Below, one piece after another: positions 34,201 through 44,012 of a stretch of 64,000 bases of DNA. The stretch comes from Mimachlamys varia (Eukaryota; Mollusca; Bivalvia; Pectinida; Pectinidae), in the NCBI GenBank assembly GCA_947623455.1, contig OX392536.1:38445465-38509464 (forward strand). The letters run 5' to 3'. The notes beneath the pieces were generated by a model. The model did not search any database. It was given only the letters and a program-made list of their open reading frames with translations, and had not been told where the DNA came from. Each line of letters begins with the position of its first letter. The stretch's first letter is position 1. The position numbers and the translations under genes are program-made.

Positions 34201-36154
34201 ATGTTATTACGTGTGGAATTTCAATTTGTAATTTGTTTTACAAAAGACATACCCATATGTATCTAGCACATATATAAGATATTAATGTGACAGTGTTAAC
34301 ATTAATGTGAAATACAATCAACAGATACTGTTAAATTCAATACTGAAATGTATTATGGGTTATAATAAGAACCATGGAAGTTCAAATTTACATCAAGAGG
34401 CATAACTCGTACATACTTATGACGTTTGTCATAGTCATCAATTGTATGATGCAATCCTAAATCACAGAAATGAAATAAATGTATACATGTACCTCAAAAA
34501 ACAACACTTATATATCACTTAATGCTTTACTTCATAGTTTAAATGTCGAAATTGTAATTGGCCATTAAAAAAAATGACGCAAACAAATCTCTGTACCATT
34601 AAACAGAGTATTACTTAATTAATATTACAGTGTTTATTTAACCGCAATGTATGAACAACATTCTGGTAATGATTAAGTTTCGCGTAAATATATGATATAC
34701 GATTTTGAAATGTTTATAATGATGCCTAAAGGCTCGTGACATATTAAATTATTCAACTCGTTAAATATTTCCATATTACATCCACACTCGAGTAAGATCC
34801 TCTATGTATAGTTTATATATTTTAACTTCAAAGTCATGTACAACATTGCTTATGTCGTTTATCAGCATATAATTTAATAAAGAGCAGAAACTAATCCCGG
34901 CCGGCCGACATACCCCATAATGTTTCAATAATGTTTGAATTTTACTAGGTGATAAATTGTCAAACCACAAATATCCAATACGTATTATTTTTGAGTATAT
35001 TTCTCATGATCATTCAATTTTCATGACAGTGTAATATTTTGTTGTAGTGTAAATGATAGGGGCTCATTTATTTTCTTTTTCACATATAATAGCGCGTATG
35101 TAACAGCATAATAATCTTTCAACATATCTTGATGTCTCGCGGCCGTAATATTATAGTAACAAAATCGTGTAGTATTTTATGTTTATAGTACTGTACCCTA
35201 CCAACTAAAGGGTTTACGTAGGTCAACACCTCTACAAGCTAAATTAATGTGACTATCATTTGTTAAACCATACATATCTAATGCTGTTTCCGGTCTGTGT
35301 CATGACAAATATTTTATTCTGCTGTATTCTATACATGTAGATATCTTGTAAAGAAATACAAAACAATATTCAATGCCTCGCTTTAAGTGTGTTGTGATTA
35401 TCCAACACAACAGTTAAATTACATGTGATTTTGTCACTTATCAAAATATCACCCCGAGAAAAACAGATTTATTTAATCATATGTAATATGTTATGTTTGT
35501 ATTATTTTGCACAACTCAACTAAAGGGTTTAGAGGTCAAAAGTATAGGTCAACCTCACTATCGGATAACCCCAAAATATTTTAACGTGATTTAATTTTGA
35601 AAGTTGAGTTATATCACAGATATTCTAATATTAATATTGATTTTGAGCTGATATTTTTATTTCAATATGAAGTAATGTTGTGAGGAAAGGGAAATAACCC
35701 AATGCTATAATGATTTTATAAGTAGTATATGTAACAATTATTTTACTTGTGTCTCATAAGTCAACAAATATGGCTAGGTATATTACTTGTATATTTTATG
35801 ACTGATTTTTATTTTATAGTCGATCAATGCAGGACACTAAACTATTATTTATCTTATCTTGTCTTATTTTCTTTACGATGATCTTTCCTAATTTCCAAAC
35901 AAATGTCTTATAACTTCCAATGCCGAATTGCTGAGTGATGTCAGTAGATTTGACAAATTACAATGTGCGTTGTTGTTAGATCACAAATTCCTTACAAATT
36001 CATATACAGGTAACTCACAAATATTGAGGGTCATTGTACCACATTCTTTCATAACAACAATGTTATCACTCAACCATTTAAGGTGTCTCGAAGTTATACG
36101 TTCACTTAAATAAATATCCATGTGTAGTAAAATTTCCATTTTTGTTGTCTACAG
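34201..36154 (+). other. Unit A sequence upstream of TRIM gene 3; no other gene
   Basis: Closely matches 44109-47009 apart from a MITE and about 300 bp extra in unit B. The minus frame at 34776-34970 matches one at 44855-45151, but a one-base difference ('aaactata'/'aaacttata') changes the frame, so it is not under coding constraint. This is probably intron of TRIM gene 3 if a remote 5' exon is used. Confidence 0.55.
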
Positions 36155-36176
36155 ATACCACAACTTCTCTCACGTG

Positions 36177-38162
36177 ATGGCTGAAGGAGGATCGTCTCAT
36201 GAAGTTTCTGACATCTCCAGACCTAAGATAGATTCCCATTTGTCAGACTGCCCGATCTGTCTGGAACAGCTACACCAACCCAAGTCGCTCCCCTGTCTTC
36301 ATTCCTTCTGTCAGGAATGTCTGTCCACCTTCATCACTACGGACCTGTCGGGAAAGATGGCGTCGGCCACTTCCTTCCCATGTCCAGTTTGTAGGAAGAT
36401 GACTCAGCCAACCAATCCGTCTGAGGATAAGGAGAAATGGGCCGAACAATTCCCAACGAATGATTTGATCAAAGACCTGGGGAAGGTTAGAGAACCCAAG
36501 CCGATTTACTGTAGGCCTTGTAATAAAAAAGGAAACGCGGGAACGCCAGCAACAATCTGGTGTAAAACATGCAACGTCCTGTTTTGTGACACATGTAAAG
36601 TTAATATGCATGACATGATCCTGGAAGGATGTGAAACAGTAGAAGTAACAGGGGAAGATGTTTTGGTTCAACGACAAGTAAGAAAACAGGTCAGGTGTAG
36701 AAAACACAGCGAGAAGATGGAGTACTACTGTGAAGATCACCAGATACTTGGCTGTATTAGATGTATCACCATAGACCACAGACGATGTGACGTAGTGACA
36801 ACCACACAGGAGTACTGTGACAAACTGACGAGAGAATCACGACTAGACGACTTGAAGGCGTCACTGAAGAAAACAACGGAGTCCATTGAATTACTGGTCA
36901 AAGAGTTTGGTGAACAACTACAGACACTGTTAAAGGACCAAGACAACGGATTGAAGAGTTTAGCTGATCTACGAAAAAGGATCGATACACGTCTGGACAC
37001 CATGCAGAAAAATGTCTCTGACGAATTAATAGCAATTTACAAAGAAGAGAAAGAGAATCTGGAAATGTCTTTGCGGAAATGTGAACGACTGATGTTTTCT
37101 ATTCAGAACACAATAGAGTCTTCCGGGACTGCAGTTCAGATGAAGGACAGTGTGGACACGATCTTGTTGTATCAGAGAGGCCAAGCGGAAGTTACGTCTT
37201 ACGAGGACCTAGTAACAGAAATGAGGAAGAATTTCACCTCAGTCAGAATCAAACACATTGTCGACCCAAATCTTCTAACGTTGGATGAGGACAACCCATT
37301 GTCTATGGGCAAAATCAAAAAGGAGAGGAATCCTAATCGTCTTTCTGGGCCTTTGTCGCCTCCCTTGTCAGAATGTGGAGTGATTGGGGTAGGCAAGTTC
37401 TGTATCAAGTGTCCATCAGATACCTCAGATTGCAATGCACTTGGTGTCGTTTATTTACCGGATGATCATATTGTTGTAGGAGATTATAACAACAAAAAGA
37501 TCAAATTGTTCACAGCTTCAGGGAAATGTGAAGATGAATTGAAGCTTCTAGGAACTCCGCATGACATGTGTCGCTTGGATGACCACACTGTAGCAGTCGC
37601 TGACATAAATGCGCCTGTTATATACGTCATCAAAGTCGAGTCCTCTAAACTAACTCTGACGTCAGACATAAATCTCTCGAACGGTAAATATCCCTTGGGT
37701 ATCACTTCTACAGCTGACGGGTTCTGTGTTAGTTCCGGGACGGAGTTGTACAATATACAACATGATGGTAATACAAAACATGTACAAAATAACCCTTTCC
37801 ATTGTTTTCATCTTGCGTGTGACTCGAGAAAACAATACGTATATGGCACACAGTTCACGTCCAAGCATGGCGAAGTAGCTGTATACAGACTGACGAAGGG
37901 AATTCGTACGGATATTGCGAAAGTTGGTGTCCTACAGAACGCGTGTGGAGTAGACGTCGACGGTGAGGGCAACGTGTACGTATGCGGACGGGAGTCAAAC
38001 AACGTGGTACAAATGTCGGGAGATGGGACCAACGTCAGGGAACTGCTGAAGTCATCAGATGGTATAGATTGGCCGAGAGGGATATCTGTGTGTGGGGACA
38101 AGTTTGTGGTGACAAACCAATCAAAGAACCTGAACTACGTACATATCTTTAAACTTAACTGA
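36177..38162 (+). CDS. TRIM gene 3: RING / B-box / coiled-coil / NHL-like protein, 661 aa
   Basis: Probable E3 ubiquitin ligase. The exon starts at 36155 after the acceptor 'tttttgttgtctacag'. The ATG at 36177 (MAEGGSSHEVSD) is the first in the exon; an ATG at 36120 in the same frame is intronic. RING C25-C72 has all eight ligands (CPIC, CLHSFCQEC, CPVC). B-box 1 has C112/C115, C129/C132, C137/C140 and H145, but its last histidine is leucine (HDMIL instead of HDLLH in gene 4). B-box 2 is CRKH...CEDH...C..C...DHRRC. The coiled coil is about 215-335 and the NHL-like propeller about 375-661, ending in VDVDGEGNVYVCGRESNNV. No membrane segment or signal peptide. A possible AATAAA is at 38882. It is the paired copy of TRIM gene 4. 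Confidence 0.94.
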   Translation: MAEGGSSHEVSDISRPKIDSHLSDCPICLEQLHQPKSLPCLHSFCQECLSTFITTDLSGKMASATSFPCPVCRKMTQPTNPSEDKEKWAEQFPTNDLIKDLGKVREPKPIYCRPCNKKGNAGTPATIWCKTCNVLFCDTCKVNMHDMILEGCETVEVTGEDVLVQRQVRKQVRCRKHSEKMEYYCEDHQILGCIRCITIDHRRCDVVTTTQEYCDKLTRESRLDDLKASLKKTTESIELLVKEFGEQLQTLLKDQDNGLKSLADLRKRIDTRLDTMQKNVSDELIAIYKEEKENLEMSLRKCERLMFSIQNTIESSGTAVQMKDSVDTILLYQRGQAEVTSYEDLVTEMRKNFTSVRIKHIVDPNLLTLDEDNPLSMGKIKKERNPNRLSGPLSPPLSECGVIGVGKFCIKCPSDTSDCNALGVVYLPDDHIVVGDYNNKKIKLFTASGKCEDELKLLGTPHDMCRLDDHTVAVADINAPVIYVIKVESSKLTLTSDINLSNGKYPLGITSTADGFCVSSGTELYNIQHDGNTKHVQNNPFHCFHLACDSRKQYVYGTQFTSKHGEVAVYRLTKGIRTDIAKVGVLQNACGVDVDGEGNVYVCGRESNNVVQMSGDGTNVRELLKSSDGIDWPRGISVCGDKFVVTNQSKNLNYVHIFKLN

Positions 38163-41059
38163 TAACTAACAACGGTATGATTGTACCTCCTGTATAGACA
38201 AATAAGAAACCGACAGCATTAGGCTAGCAGTGTACTATTTTATCAGTATGAAAGTAAAACCTATACCATAATTACAGTAAGATCATGTCTGTGACATCAC
38301 TGAGAATATCAATAGTTTTGTCAAAAAAAATAAAAATATAGACATGCTAGTCTTTGTTTGTATTACATGGTAAGTTTTACTCAGACAAAGTATCATGTTT
38401 TCGAATAGGAAAATATTTCAATGTATCTCATACAAACTCATTTGTGTAGTTATGTAAATGGCATTTCTAAACCAAGGATTAAAAGTCATGCTTAAGTAAA
38501 ACGGTAGTCGTTGTGGTTTAGTTTTGGATGTACCTGTGTGATATACATTGTATGTATGAACCAAATACTATGGATACTTTTACTTATAGTAGTAATGTAT
38601 TTTCCTGGTTCTGTAAATCTGACGTATGGGATATAATTTGTTCGTTCTGTGATAAAGTACAGATTAATATTTTCTATGGTTAATGTTTTATACGTCTTTA
38701 TGGAATTTGAATGTTTCGTTCAGAGAACCATTTCTGCTCACAAGTTGCTATCCTATATTGATGCCTAATATTTCATACAAATGGTCTGTTTTTCATGATC
38801 TACACATTGCCATTGAAAAGACAACCACACTATCTACGTGCCGTTGGCTACGTGGAAAACAATGTCGGGCTGACTTAAACAAATAAACTATATATTCTAT
38901 GACTAAATTAACAAAAAATAAGAATAAAGATTTAATTTGGTTAAGTACATGCTTCCTACATGATGAACTCAACGTTGCAATATAGGATATCGAGATTTAT
39001 CAATCGTCATATTTGTGAACTCTGAGTGTCTAGTTTATTGACCTGCCGTTTATATTTTGCATCAATGATATGTTTCTCATTCTACCTCGTCGAATAAGCT
39101 GGGTTAGAGTTGGTAACTGTTCTAGGAATATCAATGAAGAATAGTTAATGAAGATGTCAAGTAATATTGCCTTGTGACGTCCTCTTCCTATCTAACGTCC
39201 TTGTACATAGCAGACATGAGAAGAAATGTCGTGATAGCTGATCACCAGGTTTGTCTGTATTCTTCTCTGTTTATTTTTCAAATTGTAAATGGCAGTTGGT
39301 AAAGACCTTTTCACATACAAGATAAAACGTATCGGGGAGGGGGTCTTTTGTTTACGTTGTAAAATGCCCGTGCGACTGAGGTTAAAGTGTATACGGTTTC
39401 AATTTGGGCAAACTAAATAAATTTATATCATCATGCGCGGAAAAAAATGGTTTTCATACCCCTAATCTATAAAATACGAAGTTACAAATATTATCGGGTC
39501 GGTACCCCGGTATTGAATTTGATACGAATCAAAATATATGCATAACCGAAGTCATCAATTAAGAAAAAAAAATCCATATAAATGTATGTCCCATGCCTGC
39601 AGTTGTCTTGAAAATGTCAACGAACCTTTTGCATTTACAAAAAGAAAGAAAGGTAAAATAAAAACGGAGCTATCATAATATATTTAAATGAATTAGTATT
39701 GGACAATTACATAAGTATCTCGACAAGTTCTCTTGAAGACACTGAGTTGTAAAACAAAATCGGAATCATTTCATTTTATTGTTTTACTTTTCAACGCATG
39801 CACGCGTTTTATGAAATCATTCTAAATGATGATTCGTGAATCTAACTTTTTACAGAAATTAAGGTTTGCCCCATGGTTGTCATCGTCGGAAACACACATG
39901 ACACTGCATTTAGATGTAAGAGTGCATAGTTGTATATATATCCCGTAACCATTTGTACCGGTCTCAGTCAGGTACTGACGTCGATAAATGATGCAAAGAT
40001 GACAACATATATTTCTTCATATAAATATCGTGTGTAATTTACGTCTGATTATTAATGTGAATGGGATTCATTAAATTTATACACGGACTTAATCTCCGAC
40101 TGTCTATTTCATGCTGTTTTCAAGAACGTTTCCATTGATTTTGTGAATGTGTACCAAATGGGGTAGCATAATGCAGGGTAGCGTACCAACTGTGCTAGCG
40201 TGATGTTATGCATTTTTTGTTTGCATGTAATTACGATGAATATTATGTTGTTTACCCATTTAATTATGTTTAATAAATTCGTCCACAATCACGAGTGGCG
40301 AAACTGAATTAAGCGCAAATGTCTCAGTACACAACGCTAGTAAATATTCTTTTAAGATATGTTTGCTGATATATCAGTTATATAATATAATGTATGTTGT
40401 TTCTGAGTATATACATTTGAAGTTTATTCATACAGACGCATATATTCCCTGCTAATGAAACTGTATTCTTGACCGAGACGTATACGGAAACCATTTTTAA
40501 TATAAAATGCGATTTGTTTTCTCTGTTACCCCAGACATACTGACTGTCGTATAGGCTGTTCCGATCTGCGTTAGCTGTCCACGTACTTGGTTCTAATATA
40601 GAAGCTTATTATTCTAAATCATTACTGAATAAAAACCAATCAGCCAAAATCACAAAGCGTGTTGTCAGACTTGCTCAATTCAATATTGCCATTTTTTTTT
40701 ATCTCATTTGTTTTTATTTGATTTGGAATCTAAAGACTTAAATATATAGGAAACGGGACATCATCACTCATTATGTCATAGGCGACAGGCTGGATTCGGT
40801 TGGCTGCGTTTCTATCGAGTTAAAGCCGATGCACCGTGTATTATGTCACGCGTGGATGATAAATGAATTATCCTTATTTACATTTGATATCACTCCATTA
40901 AATATTTCAATGAAATAATGACCTACTGCAAAAGCATTAGTTTTAGTTGACTTGGGTCTAATTAGTTGATAATTCCTTCAGGTAGGATTAACAACAAACA
41001 GAGTGATCAAGTGCATTATAATTATGAACATTGCACAGAAATAAATGAACAATTTATTT
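38163..41059 (+). other. Unit A 3' flank of TRIM gene 3
   Basis: 3' UTR (to perhaps 38,887) then non-coding DNA nearly identical to 49021-51879. No additional gene recognised. Confidence 0.6.
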
Positions 41060-41202
41060 AAGGATAAACTTGAATCTATTTTTTATGTTATGGAGGTATA
41101 ACCCAAAAATCGGAATGTACTTTCGCGGTTTATGATGAGAGTACACTCCGGATTTTTGTGTTATAACCCCATAAGATAAAAAATAGTTTCAAGTTAATCC
41201 TT
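41060..41202. mobile_element. ~143-bp foldback MITE, unit A copy
   Basis: 'aaggataaacttgaatctat' is mirrored by 'atagtttcaagttaatcctt'. The arms run on through 'tttttatgttatgg'/'ccataagataaaaa' and 'agtacactccgg'. A sister copy is at 51880-52033. Confidence 0.88.
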
Positions 41203-42070
41203 ATCATTTAATTTATACCATGCAAAAATTCACTTTATTGATGGACTCTTTTCTCTTACAAATTATTACGTTGCTGCACCAGCCATTCAAAAGCGACGTC
41301 ATTTTATACATTATGGGCTGATAACATAATTTTTTAAACCAATGAAAAAACTTGTTTCAAACAAAATGAAATTATATATATATAAATTAATCATCAGTAT
41401 ATAATTATATCCTCATAATTTCTTTTGTAAGCACAAGAATAAGATTTTGTAGTCGAAATGCGTCAAGTTAATTTAATGTTTCAATTTATAAAAAAAATAA
41501 TATGAGGCAGATCATTTATTGCATTAAAACGAAAAGAAAACATAAAATCTGGATGTCATTTTAGTCATATAAAGTAAATATATGTTGTTTTGGTTTAGAA
41601 AGAAAACCCATATCTACGTGATGCCATACAAACCAAAACTGAGTTACTTCAATGTCATCAATGAATGGTTTGTTTGATTTAGAATAACTCATGTGTTATT
41701 TCATAGTAAAGTTTATACTCTTTATATTTACATCTCTCCCTTCTTCAGCTTAAACTAGTAAATTCTGACTGCGAATATATTAAAGTATACGAAGTGAAGA
41801 AAGGCTCAGCGGATCAATACACCATCAAATATGGCGCCGGACTATATTATGTACTTCAATGTTTACATCACGGCTCATCGAGATTGCATCATCACATTTA
41901 TCACATGCTTGAAATCAACACGTACACAAAAAAATAGGATTTTTATTTTAAATGTAATTAAACAATTAAAAAATCTGAAATAAACAATAATTAAATAAAA
42001 CATATATATATTACATTCACTCACGTGCATAATGTGTCGTCTGCTTGTTGATTATTATTTACAAAAGCAA

Positions 42071-42457
42071 TGGATTCTCAATCCGATTCAGAAAGCAATG
42101 AAGTCTGACAAAACTTGATTATGAGATATTTGAACCAAAACATTTACTTAATGCCATTGAAACAACTGAAAGGACAAGCGATGACTCAGTCTATGAGCTG
42201 TTAGTAGGCGGAATAGAAATTGTAGCTTCCAACAATGCTGCCAGTGAAAAAGTACAAAAATGTTTAGAGATTTAAGAGATGTGTGCGAAGGAGATAGGTC
42301 CCCAGTTTACTTGCACCTACAAAATCAGAAACCTCTAGATCTACAAAAGAAAAGGTTCAAAGCCGTAAGCGACAACGAGGTTAGGGGATTGAAAAAATCG
42401 GCCCAGTCAGAAAAACACAAAAAACACCATGTTGGGGCTTCTGATTTATCATGGTAG
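42071..42457 (+). pseudogene. Decayed coding-like stretch of unknown origin
   Basis: An ATG at 42071 gives MDSQSDSESNEV then a stop. The next frame reads LDYEIFEPKHLLNAIETT and ELLVGGIEIVASNNAASEK. A third frame gives FRDLRDVCEGDRSPVYLH and LQKKRFKAVSDNEVRGLKK. Composition and continuity across frameshifts look protein-derived, perhaps a domesticated or transposon protein or a retrocopy. I do not recognise the family. Present only in unit B. Confidence 0.35.
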
Positions 42458-42711
42458 GACAATAAAAAGTGTGAAAAGAAAAAAATGTGAAATAAAATGT
42501 GAAACATAATTTGGCTCAATACTATTCTTATTTTTCTGTCTAAGCAGGGGAAACTGATAAATACATATTTCATGCGCGCACCGTAGAATATGCTCGTTGC
42601 CAACTGCGGGCATACTACCATATACGCAGTCAAAATGAGATGCAATCCTGAAAGGTTTGTAAATATACTAATGTTACTACACTTTTTTCTCTGATTAAGA
42701 ATAACACTCTA

Positions 42712-42845
42712 TATCCGGAATTTTGTGCCCCGCCGTTCCGGTTATAAGTTTAGTTTGATAGAACGTTCACGAGACTGTTCATGTCGACACTGCTTACGCC
42801 AATTGGCTGAAAACAAAACATTTTCAACATTATATGGGCTACAAG
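42712..42845 (+). promoter_or_regulatory. Candidate 5' non-coding exon of TRIM gene 4 (donor GTTAGT)
   Basis: 'tatccggaattttgtgcccc' to 'acattatatgggctacaag|gttagt', paralogous to 24541-24677 and 12375-12455. It is about 4.2 kb before the TRIM gene 4 acceptor, with the same downstream 'tatagaaatcgaaagtac'. No counterpart in unit A. Confidence 0.42.
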
Positions 42846-43616
42846 GTTAGTATTGTATGTGATAAGAATCCAAAGTAATAAGAGTACAATATACTGTCGT
42901 CAAATTTGCATAAAAGGTACGGAAAAATACAGTTGAATAGTTGCTTCCGTTACGTATATAGAAATCGAAAGTACGTGTATATTATGTTGATATAACACGG
43001 GATTGGAATTGAAAGTTTGTGACATTATATCTAGATATATAAATATATCTATAGATCTAAACAAATGTACCTTAACATTTATTAGGTTAGATATCACCAT
43101 GTATAAGTTACAGGTGTGACTTCTGTCCCTCTGATGGCTATACGTACCTCTGAGTTATGTGATACTCTCGTGATCAAAGTTCTATCAGTAGGGTCAAGTG
43201 TAGCGCTTTAATCATCAGTCCTAATCACCTATATTCTCAGTGGACGTGTTAGCATGTCCACTGCGAATATAGGTGTTAGTTCTCCTTGGTATTAGGTAAT
43301 ATTTTCTCAATTCACCGGACAATTTAGTAATTCTTACAATTCTTAAAGTTAAGGAACATTGATGAAACCGGGGCCAGATCAGTCATGTCGTACGAACATG
43401 TCATGAAAATGGCATTACGTATGTGTAATAACACTATTGTGACATCATAAAAATGTAAAACCACTATAGTGACATCGTCTTTATGACGTCATATGATTGT
43501 CGCGAGTATCAAAGTTAAATAATTTCACGATCGCCTAAAGGTTCAGTGCATATTAGGTCATTGAACGCGTTTAATAAATTCCTTATTACATTGTTACTCG
43601 TGTAAGATCCTCTCCT

Positions 43617-44012
43617 TATCTATGTGTACACGTGTGTATCGTTAATCTCACACAATACCTTTATCTACTGGTATACACGTGTATCGTTAATCTCAACCAA
43701 TACCTTTATCTACATGTATACACGTGTATAGTTAATCTCACACAAAAACGTTATCTACGTGTACACACGTGTATCGTTAATCTCACACAATAACTTTATC
43801 TACATGTACACACGTGTATCGTTAATCTCACAAAACAATTTTATCTACTTGTACACACGTGTATCGTTAATCTCACACAATAACTTTATCTACGTGTACA
43901 CGTGTATCGTTAATCTCACACAATACCTTTATCTACGTGTACATACGTGTATCGTTAATCTCACACAATAATTTTATCTACGTGTACACGCGTGTATCGT
44001 TAATCTGATAAT
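43617..44012. repeat. 45-bp minisatellite, ~9 units (unit B)
   Basis: Same unit as 33037-33690. As 45 is divisible by three, a plus frame stays open (43759-43971, YTRVSLISHNNFIYM-like), which is not evidence of coding. Confidence 0.92.

Larger units (their letters stand above)
30653..41565 (+). repeat. Recent tandem segmental duplication, unit A (~10.9 kb, contains TRIM gene 3)
   Basis: Begins at 'aaagtaaatatatgttgttt' and ends at 'aaatctggatgtcatttta', where unit B begins with the same 'aaagtaaatatatgttgttt'. Matching landmarks lie 10.8-10.9 kb apart throughout: the 'ggctcagcggatcaatacac' block, the satellites, the TRIM gene, its 3' flank and the foldback MITE. Non-coding identity by eye is about 95% or more over 38.2-41.0 against 49.0-51.8 kb. 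Unit A is not homologous to B between about 30,985 and 32,225. Confidence 0.92.

Noticed and set aside
34776..34970. Minus frame shared with 44855-45151, possible conserved protein
   Set aside because: A one-base difference between the two copies changes the frame, so it is not conserved as protein.
36120..36176. Upstream in-frame ATG in TRIM genes 3 and 4 (36120, 46975) adding 19 residues
   Set aside because: It lies before a strong splice acceptor (pyrimidine tract and 'tctacag') and is intronic; the shared MAEGG start follows the acceptor.
36270..38101. Minus-strand open frames inside TRIM genes (up to 179 codons)
   Set aside because: Antisense shadows of the RING and NHL codons, repeated in each paralogue at the same places.
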